Shown: positions 25,008-34,783, counted from the first letter of the stretch. The stretch: DNA of 64,000 bases from Elusimicrobiota bacterium (GCA_003452935.1 DMMY01000012.1:1-64000); one strand, 5' to 3'. Notes: generated by a model from the sequence alone, not told the origin. A program made the numbers and translations.

Positions 25008-28000
25008 ATGACGTCCTGGCCACCCCAGTCCGGGGAAGAAACTAAATTGTCGACGAGCGCGGGCCTGCTCCGCGTCGGAGGCATTCCCGGCTCCGGCGCC
25101 TGGGCTTACCTGGCGCGCTGTCTGCTGACGCCCCGGCCCGAATGTCCCTCGCCGTGGGAGGGATTCTCCGGCCGGCTGCTCCTGGTGCGCCGCGACAACT
25201 CGGATCTGGAGGACATCAGGGACGCGGCCGCGGCCCTGGCGCCCCTCTTCAACGCGGAGACGTTGGCCGACGCGTTTTTCGGCGAGGATCCTCGCACTAG
25301 GCTTTCCTCATTGGAACTCCTGCGCGGGGGCGCGCGCCTGGCAATGGCCACTCCCGAGGCCCTGCGCCGGCCGGCGCCCGATGCGCTCTCTCTTTCGGAT
25401 ATGGCCGTGGAATTCCGCAACGGAATCCGCCTGCCGCGCGACCAGGCCGTGGATCGGCTGCTGCGGGCGGGCTACCGGAGGGTCGATTTCGTGGAGACTC
25501 CGGGCGAGTTCGCGGTGCGGGGCGCGGTGCTTGATTTCTACGGTCTGGAGCCCGTGCGCGCCGTGCGCGTGCTCTACGACGAGGACGATGTGGCCTCCCT
25601 GCGCGCCGTGGACCCGGTCAGCCAGCAGACCTTGGACCTTTTGAGTTCGGCCAGGGCGGTCTGCGCGTCGGAGCCGGAAACCGGCGAGGTGCTCGGCCGA
25701 TGGTTCGGCGAGGGGTGGACATGGCTGGTGGAGGAGGGCGCGGAAGTTCAGGTCCCGGAGCGAGCGACCATGCGCCGGGCCGGGGCGGCGTCCGCGGGCT
25801 TGCCTGAGACAGGAGATTTCGGAGTCCGCCCCAATGGTCCCTATTTGGGAGACGCGGCCCGGGCCTGGGAAGAACTTCGGCGTTTTGCCGGCGAAGGCTA
25901 CCGGGTCGCTTTATTTTCCCTCAACCACGGCGAGGACGGACGGATGCAGGAGCTGCTTGACGCGCAGTTCAACGGGCAGCCGCCTTGCCAGTTTCTCGTG
26001 GGCCCCCTGCGCCACGGCTTCCACCATCCGGGCCACCGGCTGGCCGCTCTGTCCGTCTCCGAGATTTTCTCGCGCAACTACCGGCCGTCCTTGCGTTGGC
26101 GCCGTTTCACGGGCGCGACCCGGGGCGCCCTGCGTTTGCGCGAGCTGCGCCGGGGCGATTACGTGGTGCATCAGGAATACGGCCTGGCCCGCTTCAAGGG
26201 CCTTGAACCCGTGGCCTCGCCCGGACACGGAACCGTGGATTGCCTGGTGCTGGAATTCCGGGGGTCCGACGTCTTGTACCTGCCCATGCAGGAGTTCGGC
26301 AAGGTGCAGAGATATTCCGGCTCCGAAGGCAAACGGCCCCGGCTGTCCTCGCTCGACACCCGGCGCTGGGAGGAGGTCAAGCGGGCGGTCAGCGAGGGCG
26401 TGCGCGAACTGGCCGACGCTTTGCTTAAAGTCCAGGCCGAGCGGGCGGCCCGGCCGGGGTTCGCCTTCCCGCCCGAGGGTCCCATGGAGCGGGCTTTTGC
26501 CGCGGAATTCCCCTATGAGGAAACGCCGGACCAATCCCGGGCAATCGCGGACGTGCTCGCGGATATGGAGTCCCCGCATCCCATGGACCGCGTCGTGGTC
26601 GGAGACGTGGGCTTCGGCAAGACCGAGGTGGCCATGCGCGCGGCCTTCAAATGCGCCTCCGCCTTCAAGCAGACCGCGGTCTTGGCGCCCACCACCATCC
26701 TGGCCGAGCAGCATTACCGGACCTTTTGCGCGCGTTTTGCCGACTATCCCGTGCGTTTGGGCCTGCTGACCCGCTTTCAGGGCAAGCGCGATCAAGCCCA
26801 CGTTCTTAAAGGCATGCATGAGGGCACGGTGGACGTGGTCATAGGCACGGCGCGGCTCCTGCAGAAGGATATTCGATTCAAGGATTTAGGCCTGGTCGTG
26901 ATCGACGAAGAGCACCGTTTCGGCGTGCGCGACAAGGAGCGATTCAAGATGCTGCGGCGAATGGTCGATTGTCTCGCGCTTTCGGCCACGCCCATTCCGC
27001 GCACCCTGAACCAGTCTTTCTCGGGGTTGAGGGGCATCTCGCTTATCCAGAGTCCGCCCCAGGGCCGCCAGCCCATTGTCACTCGCGTGGGTCCATACGA
27101 TGAGGGCATGGTGGCGGCGGCCGTGGCCGAGGAGTTGGGCCGCGGCGGCCAGATTTATTACGTCCACAACCGGGTCCGCACCTTGGAGGACTGCCGGCGG
27201 CGCCTGGAAAAGCTCATCCCTCAAGCGCGTTTGGCCACGATCCACGGCCGCATGCGCGGCTCGGACATCGAGAAGACGATGTGGGATTTTTTCAACCGGA
27301 AGTTCGATGTCTTGATCGCGTCTACGATCATCGAGTCGGGCTTGGATATTCCCTCGGTCAATACCTTGTTCGTCGAGAATGCCCAGGACTTCGGCCTGGC
27401 CCAGCTTTACCAGCTGCGCGGACGCATCGGCCGCGAACGCCAGAGGGCCGTCTGCTACCTTTTTTTCCCCGCGGGGCAGGAAGAGCTCTCATCCTTGACC
27501 GAGCAGGCGCGTCAAAGGCTGGAGGCCTTGCGCGAGTTCACGGAGCTGGGCTCCGGCGTTAAGCTCGCCATGCGCGATCTGGAGATACGCGGGGCCGGAG
27601 AGCTCCTCGGTCCGCGCCAGCACGGCTTCCTAAACGCCGTGGGGGCGGAAATGTACGCGGATATGTTGAACGCCGAGCTTTCCCGTCGCCAGGGACGCCC
27701 TGAAGCTCCGGCTCAAGAGCAGGTCCAGTTGGATATCCAGGTCAAGGCGTACATCCCCGAGGATTATCTGCCGGGCGAGATGGAAAGACTTGAATATTAT
27801 AAACGGATACTGAAAGCGGATCACGACGAGGCCCAGCGGCTTCGGCGCGAACTGGAGGATTTGTGCGGGCCCCTGCCTCCTCCGGTGTCCAATCTGTTCC
27901 GAGTTTTGGCGATCCGGGCCGTGGCTCGCCGGGCGCAAGTGGGCGGCGTGACGCAGAGGGAGCGGACCCTGGAGATTTTGTTCCGTGCGGATGCCGACAT

Positions 28001-28151
28001 CGCCCCGGGACTGACGCAATCCTGGCTCAAGACCTACGCCGGGCGGCTGCGCTTCTGCCGTCGCAACGACCGCGACGGAGTGTCGATTGATATCGAGGGG
28101 GAGGACCCCCTTTCCTGGCTGGAAACTTTTTTGTCGGGGGTCAGGTCTTGA
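25008..28151 (+). CDS. mfd: Transcription-repair coupling factor Mfd
   Basis: This 1047-residue DNA translocase removes RNA polymerase stalled at lesions and recruits UvrA. It has an N-terminal UvrB-like region (about 15-350), an RNA-polymerase-interacting domain (LRRGDYVVHQEYGLARF), a RecG-like helicase core with Walker A GDVGFGKTEVA and DEEH box, and a C-terminal TRCF domain. It is about 100 residues shorter than E. coli Mfd, mostly at the N-terminus. Its last five codons lie inside a palindromic repeat, so the native C-terminus may have been replaced. Confidence 0.95.
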   Translation: MTSWPPQSGEETKLSTSAGLLRVGGIPGSGAWAYLARCLLTPRPECPSPWEGFSGRLLLVRRDNSDLEDIRDAAAALAPLFNAETLADAFFGEDPRTRLSSLELLRGGARLAMATPEALRRPAPDALSLSDMAVEFRNGIRLPRDQAVDRLLRAGYRRVDFVETPGEFAVRGAVLDFYGLEPVRAVRVLYDEDDVASLRAVDPVSQQTLDLLSSARAVCASEPETGEVLGRWFGEGWTWLVEEGAEVQVPERATMRRAGAASAGLPETGDFGVRPNGPYLGDAARAWEELRRFAGEGYRVALFSLNHGEDGRMQELLDAQFNGQPPCQFLVGPLRHGFHHPGHRLAALSVSEIFSRNYRPSLRWRRFTGATRGALRLRELRRGDYVVHQEYGLARFKGLEPVASPGHGTVDCLVLEFRGSDVLYLPMQEFGKVQRYSGSEGKRPRLSSLDTRRWEEVKRAVSEGVRELADALLKVQAERAARPGFAFPPEGPMERAFAAEFPYEETPDQSRAIADVLADMESPHPMDRVVVGDVGFGKTEVAMRAAFKCASAFKQTAVLAPTTILAEQHYRTFCARFADYPVRLGLLTRFQGKRDQAHVLKGMHEGTVDVVIGTARLLQKDIRFKDLGLVVIDEEHRFGVRDKERFKMLRRMVDCLALSATPIPRTLNQSFSGLRGISLIQSPPQGRQPIVTRVGPYDEGMVAAAVAEELGRGGQIYYVHNRVRTLEDCRRRLEKLIPQARLATIHGRMRGSDIEKTMWDFFNRKFDVLIASTIIESGLDIPSVNTLFVENAQDFGLAQLYQLRGRIGRERQRAVCYLFFPAGQEELSSLTEQARQRLEALREFTELGSGVKLAMRDLEIRGAGELLGPRQHGFLNAVGAEMYADMLNAELSRRQGRPEAPAQEQVQLDIQVKAYIPEDYLPGEMERLEYYKRILKADHDEAQRLRRELEDLCGPLPPPVSNLFRVLAIRAVARRAQVGGVTQRERTLEILFRADADIAPGLTQSWLKTYAGRLRFCRRNDRDGVSIDIEGEDPLSWLETFLSGVRS

Positions 28152-28212
28152 AATTTGACATTTGACATATGAGTTCGGAGTGTCAAATTGTCAAATTTCA
28201 AGACCTGACCCC
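28137..28212. repeat. Palindromic REP-like element, complete copy
   Basis: Arms 28137-28160 and 28189-28212 are perfect 24-nt inverted repeats starting GGGGTCAGGTCTTG. Inside them a TTTGACAT block is also mirrored imperfectly, leaving a loop of about 11 nt. The left 32 nt (28137-28168) occur identically at 51260-51291. It overlaps the mfd stop codon and could act as a bidirectional terminator between mfd and the parvulin gene. The form fits a REP/BIME-type element moved by a RAYT transposase; no such transposase is in the window. Confidence 0.85.
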
Positions 28213-28234
28213 AAAATTTGATACCATAAGAATA

Positions 28235-29047
28235 ATGCGTTATTTGTTGGCGGTCCTGGCGCTGGTGGTTTGCGGCTGCCGCAACTCCCGGGAGGGGGTG
28301 GTGGCTAAGGTCGGGGCCGCCAAGATTACCCAATCCGAATTTCAGCGCAAGCTCGCGGAGGTGGCCCAGGATTATCAGAATTATGTGGCCACGCCTAACG
28401 GCCGCCGGCAGTTCCTGGATATCCTTATCCGGGAGAAGCTGGTGTTGGCCGCGGCCCAGGCATCCTCCATCCCTAAGTCGGTCGAATTCCGCATGCAGTT
28501 GGACCGATTGAAGGCCGAGGAGGAGGAACGCCTCAACGAAGGCCGTGAATACCTGCTCACGCGTCTTTGGCTTGATGACCTCCGTCGGACGGGCGTCATC
28601 CAGGTTTCGGAGGGAGAAATCCGGGACTATCATCGCAAGTACCCGGTGGAGGTGGAGGTCCGGCACATTCTGCTCGCGACTCCGACCGAGGCCGAGGAGC
28701 TCGCCAAAAAGGCCAGGGCCGGCGCGAATTTCGCGAACCTGGCCAAGGCCCGTTCTCTCGATGCGGCTACGGCGACGGAGGGCGGACGGATGCAGCCTTC
28801 CATCTACGGAGAGATCATCCCGGATCTCGAGGATATTATTTTTCGGATGAGGATCGGAGAGGTGGGAGGGCCGCTCAAGAGCAAGTTCGGTTACCACGTC
28901 ATCAGGAAAGACGCGGAACGGCGTCTGGACTTGGCGACGGCGCATGATCGCATCGCCAAACTTCTTGAGAAGCAGAAGCTGGATCGCACCCTGCAGTCGT
29001 TCCAGGAAAAATTCCCGGTGGAGGTCGTTGATGAACAGTTCAAGTAG
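28235..29047 (+). CDS. Parvulin-type peptidyl-prolyl isomerase lipoprotein
   Basis: This 270-residue protein has a lipobox at LVVCGC (about 10-15), an N-terminal SurA-like chaperone helix region (about 20-135), and one PpiC rotamase domain (about 140-235, VEVRHILLATPTEAEEL ... MRIGEVGGPLKSKFGYHVI). It would help fold outer-membrane proteins from the periplasmic face. The ATG at 28235 was chosen because the signal peptide begins there; upstream codons run through the palindromic repeat. It overlaps the next gene, surA-like, by 17 nt. Confidence 0.9.
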   Translation: MRYLLAVLALVVCGCRNSREGVVAKVGAAKITQSEFQRKLAEVAQDYQNYVATPNGRRQFLDILIREKLVLAAAQASSIPKSVEFRMQLDRLKAEEEERLNEGREYLLTRLWLDDLRRTGVIQVSEGEIRDYHRKYPVEVEVRHILLATPTEAEELAKKARAGANFANLAKARSLDAATATEGGRMQPSIYGEIIPDLEDIIFRMRIGEVGGPLKSKFGYHVIRKDAERRLDLATAHDRIAKLLEKQKLDRTLQSFQEKFPVEVVDEQFK

Positions 29048-30131
29048 ATTCCTGCTGGCAGCCATGCTGGCCTGGCCCGGGGCGGCCCAGGCCAAGGTGA
29101 TGGAGGACACCGTCGCGGTGGTCAACGGCACTCCCATCCTGCTTTCTGAATTCCAGAAGGAGATCGAAGAGGTCATGGACTACTGGCGCCGCGCCATGCC
29201 CGTGGCCGCGGCGGATCCGTCGCATGTGCGCAAGCTTCGGGAGTCGACCCTGGAGCAGCTTATAGACCGCGAGGTCCTTTATCAAGAGGGGAACAAGCTC
29301 AAGCTCAAGGTCCGCGAGCGGGACATCGACAACGGCGTCGTCGAGGTCAAGGAGCGTTTCGGCAAGGATGAAGAGGGCAAGCCCGTCTCCGAGGCCGCCG
29401 CCGAGGCGGCTTTCGGCGACCGGCTCAAGGCCATGGGCCTGACCTATCCTCAGTTTCGCGAACGGCTCAGCCGGCAGATCATGGCGCGAAAAGTGGTGGA
29501 AGAGGCGGTCAAGGGGCGTCTCAAGACCCCGGATGAAAAGGAAGTCAAGGAGTACTTCGAGCGCCTCAAGGCTTTCATCGTCAGCGGCGCGACCGAGCCT
29601 CCCAAGGGCCTCGGCGAGGAAGAGGGCCAGGCTTTTCTCGAGATCGCCCAGCAGGTAAAGGCCATGACCTCGGAACGGGTCAAGGTGTCGCGCATCCTCG
29701 TGCGGTTCTCCGCCGCGGCCTCAAGCCGCGAAAAGAAGCGCGCGCTGGATGCCGCGCTGACAATCCGCCGGCAATTGCTTGGCGGCGCCACCAACTTCGC
29801 GGAGGTGGCGCGGGCGGTTTCCGAGGAGCCGGATTACGCGGCGCGGGGGGGGGATATCGGCTTCCTTATCCGGGGCGTGGCGCCTCCGGAATTCGAGAAG
29901 GCCGCGTTTTCCTTGCCTGTCGGCGACATCAGCGAACCTGTTGAAACCGAGATCGGCTATTATCTGGTGCGCGTGCAGGAGAAGCGCGCCTCTGAAGAGC
30001 CGGAGCTGGATAAGTTCAAGGAAGAACTGAGCCGGGCCATGATGAATATCAACTACCAGAAGGAGTTGGAGGCTTACGTCAAGTCGCTCAAGGCCCAGGC
30101 CGTCATTGAGAGAAGCCTGCCCCTGCTCTAA
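29031..30131 (+). CDS. surA: SurA-like periplasmic chaperone/isomerase
   Basis: This 366-residue secreted protein has a signal peptide ending AAQA (about 22), a SurA_N domain (DTVAVVNGTPILLSEFQKEI, about 26-190), and one PpiC domain (about 220-325, VKVSRILVRF ... GGDIGFLIRGVAPPEFEKAAFSLPVGDISEPVETEIGYYLVRV). E. coli SurA has two isomerase domains; only one is seen here. It is an outer-membrane protein chaperone, fitting the several barrels in this window. Its start overlaps the upstream parvulin gene by 17 nt. Confidence 0.92.
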   Translation: MNSSSRFLLAAMLAWPGAAQAKVMEDTVAVVNGTPILLSEFQKEIEEVMDYWRRAMPVAAADPSHVRKLRESTLEQLIDREVLYQEGNKLKLKVRERDIDNGVVEVKERFGKDEEGKPVSEAAAEAAFGDRLKAMGLTYPQFRERLSRQIMARKVVEEAVKGRLKTPDEKEVKEYFERLKAFIVSGATEPPKGLGEEEGQAFLEIAQQVKAMTSERVKVSRILVRFSAAASSREKKRALDAALTIRRQLLGGATNFAEVARAVSEEPDYAARGGDIGFLIRGVAPPEFEKAAFSLPVGDISEPVETEIGYYLVRVQEKRASEEPELDKFKEELSRAMMNINYQKELEAYVKSLKAQAVIERSLPLL

Positions 30132-31062
30132 GCCGGTTCTCGCCTTCACTTGCGGCGATCCGGCGGGCATAGGGCCGGAAACGATCATCGGTGCCTTGCG
30201 CCGCGGCGAGCTCTCATCCTTATGCCGTCCCCTGCTGGTGGGAGAGCTCGCGGTCTGGAAACGCGCCGGCTGGCGTCCGGGCCTGGGGCTGATCTGGGAC
30301 ACGCGCCTGGGGTTGAAGCCGCCCCCTTATGGCCGCCCGACTCGTGATGGAGGGCTCCTGTCTTTTGCCGCGGTGGCGCAGTCCGTGCGTCTGGCCGGCC
30401 GCGGCCTCGCGCGGGCAGTGGTGACCGGGCCGATTGCCAAGGAGGGTTGGGCCATGGCCGCGGTTCCATGGAAGGATCACACGGAATATTTGCGCGGCGC
30501 GGCCGGCTCCTGCCGGGCGGAGATGATCCTGGGCTGCCCGTCCCGGGGCCTTTGGTGCGTGCTGGTCACGCGTCATGTGCCCCTGGCGCGGGTGCCGGGG
30601 GCATTGAGCGTCTCCCGCGTCGTGGCCGCGGCGAGGACGCTGGAACGCGCTCTGCGGCGCCTGGGGCGGCGGCGGCCAAAGCTGCTTCTGTGCGGGCTTA
30701 ATCCCCACGCGGGAGAGGGGGGCATGCTGGGCCGCGAGGAAAGCCGCGTACTGGTTCCGGCCATGCGCGCGGCGCGGCGATTCGGGCTGGATATCGCGGG
30801 GCCCGCGCCCGCCGACGCGGCGTGGAGACGGCACATCGAGTCCGGCTGCCACGGCCTGGTATGCCTTTATCACGATCAGGCGCTTATCGGGCTTAAGGCA
30901 GCGGCCGGCCTGGAGGTCGTCAACTGGACCGCGGGGCTGCCTTTCGCGCGCGTCTCCCCCGGGCACGGGACGGGCTTTGATATCGCGGGCAAAGGCAAGG
31001 CCGATCCGTCGGCCACCGTGGCGGCGGCTCTGCTGGCCGTGCGCCTGAGCAACTTTCGTTAA
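30106..31062 (+). CDS. pdxA: 4-hydroxythreonine-4-phosphate dehydrogenase
   Basis: This 318-residue cytoplasmic enzyme of pyridoxal phosphate synthesis oxidises 4-phosphohydroxy-L-threonine with NAD. Family motifs are the N-terminal TCGDPAGIGPE, TGPIAKEG, the metal-binding HTEYLRG, NPHAGEGG with the metal histidine, and YHDQALI. The start is TTG at 30106, overlapping surA by 26 nt, and no ATG lies close enough to keep the N-terminal strand. It converges on the M41 gene with stops overlapping by 4 nt. PLP is the cofactor of the racemase encoded nearby, but no direct link is implied. Confidence 0.92.
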   Translation: MREACPCSKPVLAFTCGDPAGIGPETIIGALRRGELSSLCRPLLVGELAVWKRAGWRPGLGLIWDTRLGLKPPPYGRPTRDGGLLSFAAVAQSVRLAGRGLARAVVTGPIAKEGWAMAAVPWKDHTEYLRGAAGSCRAEMILGCPSRGLWCVLVTRHVPLARVPGALSVSRVVAAARTLERALRRLGRRRPKLLLCGLNPHAGEGGMLGREESRVLVPAMRAARRFGLDIAGPAPADAAWRRHIESGCHGLVCLYHDQALIGLKAAAGLEVVNWTAGLPFARVSPGHGTGFDIAGKGKADPSATVAAALLAVRLSNFR

Positions 31063-34000
31063 CGTTTCGATTCCTCGGGATGCAACTCCTCTTTGAGCAA
31101 CCCCACGAATCTGTCCAGGAAGGCGTTTAGGTTCTCGATCGCCGTGGTCTTCGTGTCGTCCTGCTTGAAGTCCCGGGCTTTTATGGTCTCGGGCGCCGGC
31201 TTTTCCACTTGATCGGCGAAGATGTCGGCAAGCCGGGATTTTTCTCCCAAGAAGACGGCGTTGGCTCCGGGATGCGGATGTCCGACGAGGGCATAGAACT
31301 CGGCTTCCTTCATGCCCCCGGCCCTGGCCAAGCGTGCGACCTTCTCCCTATACCAGTCGCGGTCATGGGCCTTAAGAAGATCGTCGACCAAAGCGTTCTC
31401 CATCCTGCGCAGAATGCGGCCCAGCTTCCTGGTCTCATCGGGCGAGATCGGGGGAAAGAAAGCGTACTGGCTGATCCCTTCCACTCCCATCCTTTCGATG
31501 GTTCCTCCCTTGGGATCGAAGCCAAGTTCATAGATCATATTCCACAGTTCCTTGGTGGCTTCCTTGATGTCGGTGCGGGGTCCGGGCGTGATATCCAGGA
31601 CGGAAAGCTCGCTGCGCGGGTCCTCGCTGCGCAGGATGCGCTCCATGGCCCGGGAGCCCAGGTCCGAGTAAAGTTTGGCCAGCATGACGCGGGCGCTTTG
31701 GTCCTGGTTGAGGAATTTCACGTAGCCGCCCACGTTTTCCTTGGGAGGAACGACGATGATATGCTCGAAGCGCAGGCCCAAGCGCACGGCGGTGAAGGCG
31801 TGGCCGAACTCATGCGCCGTGACCAGGTGCCTTTTTTCTGGCATCCGGCCCGTGGCCGCCAGAGGCGGGAAGGTGAGGGCGACTTTTTGCCGGTAAATCA
31901 CTTGCTTCTTGGACGGCCCCGATTTCGGCAGCAGCGAGGCGATTACCATGGCCTTGTTGGGCTTGTAGTCCAGGAGCAAGGTCGCGGGCTGCGTGGCCAT
32001 GGCCGAGTTGCGCGGGACGCGGGCCAAGGCCTCTTCGAGATGGGTGCTGATGCGTCTTTCGGATTCCAGGACGGTGTTGCGCGCCCCTTCCGATGGGATG
32101 ACGGTCTCGCTGAAGAGGTAATTCCTGTAGGCCGGGGTCATCTGGATGGAGAGCAAGCTGTTGTTCCTTTTCGTCTTGGGATCCGAGAGTCTTTTGTCGA
32201 CGACCAGCCCAGCCTGCTGTGCGATGATTTTGCGGTAAGCCTTTTCATCGACCGGCATCATGATTCGGCACCGGGAAAGCAGCCGGCCCACGGTATCTTC
32301 CCGAAACATGGCGCCCAGGGTCTGTTTGAGCGCGGCCGGGTTGCGCGAGAGAATTCGGGCGGCGCGCCTAGTGTCCTCGATCGTTGTCAGCCGCGGATCA
32401 GCCTCGAAGCCGAAGCGTTTGACCGGGATGTTGAGTGTGATTATGTTGTATGCGTCGCGCACGTCTATGACGATGGCGGGAGTATCCTTGCCCGGGACCG
32501 AAGCTGTTCCATCGTTGAGCAGGCTCTTGATGATGCCCATTATGGGCCGGGTGACCTCCTTTCCGTCGGAGGATATCTCATTGACCTTGTCGAGTTCCTC
32601 GATAAGGACGATGAATTTGCCGTCCGGCGCTCTTTTTCTGGCCGCGTCTACCGCGTCGGCCAAGGTCTGCGCGAAATTAACCAAGGCATCGGTCGAGTCC
32701 GAGCCAAAGCCCTGCAAGTTGATGCTCACCAGGGGCATGCCCAATAGCTTGGCGGTCTGGACCGCGATCTCGGATTTTCCTATGCCGGTAAATCCCGGCA
32801 AGACCAAGAACGGCGGATTTTTTTCAACTGGCCCGGGCCGGTTGCGATAGGCGTTCATCGCAGCCTCCAGGAAACGGGCGGTCTCTTCCTGGCCGAAAAT
32901 GATCGTCCCGATCTTTTTGGCCAAGCCGGCGGCCTTCTTTCCTGTTTTCGGGAACCGGGCCGCAAGAATAGCCTTCTTGCTCAACGGCTTTTCCCGCTGG
33001 CTCTGCTTGACTGGTTTGGGCGGCGCGACGGCGAGGTTTTTAGGCTGGATGAAAAGTTTCGACCCGGGATCATAGGCCGGAGAGAAGGTGAACGGCTCCT
33101 GCGCGGCGAGCTTGCCGCGGCGCGAGACCAAGGGGGTCACGGTCACCGAGACATTTCCGCTGGCCGCGTCAAAATCCAGGGTCAGCCTGCGGGGCTGGTT
33201 GAGGGATTTGGACCCCGGGGCCGTGGCCTTGGTCCCGAAATTGATCAATTGCTCGATGAGGACGTTGACCTTGGAGATGGTCTCCCGGGCCCCGGAAGGC
33301 GCGAACACGGTATGCTGGTAGAGGAAATCCTCGAAGCCCTTGGTCATCGAGACGGAAACGCGCTTGGCCAAACGCGCGCCTTTCACGGTTTTTTCTACGG
33401 TGGCGTCGGCGGTTAGCTTGATGATCTTGACGTAATCCTCTGCCGAGAGAGGCTTCATGATGATCGTGTTGGGCGCCAAGCGGCCGACCGAATTGGTGCG
33501 AAAGAGGCGGGAAAGCAGCTTGTAGCGCGCCGAGGGATCCTTTTGTATCCATTCGTCGAAAGCCGCGAAATCCTCGATCGAGAAATCGTAATAGCTCTTG
33601 GGGGAGGGCAGGACGCTGGCCGAGAAGGTCTCGATTTCCTTCGGGCTGAAATTCATGGTGGTGACGATCATGGCGTTGGAGAAGGAAACCTTCCCGGTGT
33701 GTTTCGTGGTGAAGTATCCGTCGTTGAGTATCTGGCTGAGCGCGCCGATGAACGGGACGGTCTGCTCGTCGCCCTTGACGATCTCGGGAAGCTTGTCGAG
33801 CTCGTCGATCAGCAGGATGTAGGGGTTGTCGGTGTTGCGCAGGGCGATGTCCTGGAGTTCCTTTTCGAACGCCCCGGGAATTCCTCCATCCTTGGCGAAC
33901 CTTTGGACGTTGATTCGTTCCACCGTGAAGCCCAACTGCTCGATGGCGTCGAGGATGGCGGTCTTGCCGATGCCGGGCAGGCCGATGATGTGGGCGGCGA

Positions 34001-34631
34001 TGGGGTCCTGGGTGCGCGAGCCGAAGCCTTCGAAGTACTGCACCAGCCTGGCCTGGAGGACGCTGGTGGCGCGTTCCTGGCCGATGATTTTTTTGTCCAC
34101 CATTTCCTTGAGCATCATGGCCTTCCGGATAAGGGCCTGCTGCTCAATGGTCCCGAAGCGGGCGTTGGCTATGTCGTTTTTGCGGTAGGTCCCGGGCCCG
34201 TCCTGCGGGGCGGGAGAACCTTCGCTTGCCGCTGGCGTAATCGGGGATTTCGTGCCGCCGTCGAAGCTTTCGATTCCCGCTCCGACTTGCGCGGACGCGT
34301 CGGCTTGGGGAGCGGACGGAGCTTGAAGGCTCGCGGAGATGCGCTCCAAGGCGGCGACGGCCGGGGCATCGTGGCTGGCTGCGACTCCAGCCGCCCGGGC
34401 TGCCTGAGGCGCGATCGAAAGGGAGTTGAACGCCGAGGGCCTCAGGCCGGCGGCGGGAAGGGGCCGCGCGGGCCAGGACCAGGGCCGAGATGGGAATGTG
34501 GGACCCCCTATCCTGATGTCGTTATGGAGGCCGGGTTGGAGCGCGACATGGCGGATTTTTGCCGTCGGCTGGGCCGATGCGGACAAGGCCGGCAAGCAGG
34601 AGATCATCGCCGTAAATATCAGGATATTCAT
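31059..34631 (-). CDS. Tandem AAA+ ATPase fused to an FtsH-type M41 metalloprotease
   Basis: This 1190-residue protein has a signal-peptide-like N-terminus (about 1-20, ending ASAQ), an Ala/Pro-rich stretch (21-150), and two Clp-type AAA+ modules. The first has Walker A GLPGIGKT (217-224) and Walker B ILLIDELDK (272-280); the second has PGFTGIGKS (612-620) and IVLIEELDK (674-682). An M41 peptidase domain (about 930-1110) has HEFGH (940-944) and the third zinc ligand D1021 in TDIKEAT, as in FtsH. The expected role is ATP-driven unfolding and degradation by a Zn peptidase. FtsH normally has one AAA module and two N-terminal helices, so this is an unusual architecture, and the secretion-type N-terminus conflicts with a need for ATP unless it stays as an anchor. 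Confidence 0.87.
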   Translation of the reverse strand: MNILIFTAMISCLPALSASAQPTAKIRHVALQPGLHNDIRIGGPTFPSRPWSWPARPLPAAGLRPSAFNSLSIAPQAARAAGVAASHDAPAVAALERISASLQAPSAPQADASAQVGAGIESFDGGTKSPITPAASEGSPAPQDGPGTYRKNDIANARFGTIEQQALIRKAMMLKEMVDKKIIGQERATSVLQARLVQYFEGFGSRTQDPIAAHIIGLPGIGKTAILDAIEQLGFTVERINVQRFAKDGGIPGAFEKELQDIALRNTDNPYILLIDELDKLPEIVKGDEQTVPFIGALSQILNDGYFTTKHTGKVSFSNAMIVTTMNFSPKEIETFSASVLPSPKSYYDFSIEDFAAFDEWIQKDPSARYKLLSRLFRTNSVGRLAPNTIIMKPLSAEDYVKIIKLTADATVEKTVKGARLAKRVSVSMTKGFEDFLYQHTVFAPSGARETISKVNVLIEQLINFGTKATAPGSKSLNQPRRLTLDFDAASGNVSVTVTPLVSRRGKLAAQEPFTFSPAYDPGSKLFIQPKNLAVAPPKPVKQSQREKPLSKKAILAARFPKTGKKAAGLAKKIGTIIFGQEETARFLEAAMNAYRNRPGPVEKNPPFLVLPGFTGIGKSEIAVQTAKLLGMPLVSINLQGFGSDSTDALVNFAQTLADAVDAARKRAPDGKFIVLIEELDKVNEISSDGKEVTRPIMGIIKSLLNDGTASVPGKDTPAIVIDVRDAYNIITLNIPVKRFGFEADPRLTTIEDTRRAARILSRNPAALKQTLGAMFREDTVGRLLSRCRIMMPVDEKAYRKIIAQQAGLVVDKRLSDPKTKRNNSLLSIQMTPAYRNYLFSETVIPSEGARNTVLESERRISTHLEEALARVPRNSAMATQPATLLLDYKPNKAMVIASLLPKSGPSKKQVIYRQKVALTFPPLAATGRMPEKRHLVTAHEFGHAFTAVRLGLRFEHIIVVPPKENVGGYVKFLNQDQSARVMLAKLYSDLGSRAMERILRSEDPRSELSVLDITPGPRTDIKEATKELWNMIYELGFDPKGGTIERMGVEGISQYAFFPPISPDETRKLGRILRRMENALVDDLLKAHDRDWYREKVARLARAGGMKEAEFYALVGHPHPGANAVFLGEKSRLADIFADQVEKPAPETIKARDFKQDDTKTTAIENLNAFLDRFVGLLKEELHPEESKR

Positions 34632-34783
34632 GGCCCGTGGATTCGTGATGCGCTCCTTTGATTGTCCCTGGATTGGAAGATATGAATTTGAACGATAGGG
34701 GTATAGGGACTTTGGACCTAAATCAGCGCTATCTGATGGCCTAAATTATCCTGGGCCCTGCGCGGGCGGGAAACGTGAAGGGA

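Noticed and set aside
31209..32747. A 512-codon open frame opposite the AAA-M41 gene.
   Set aside because: The minus strand carries Walker and zinc-protease motifs in the right order; this frame has none.
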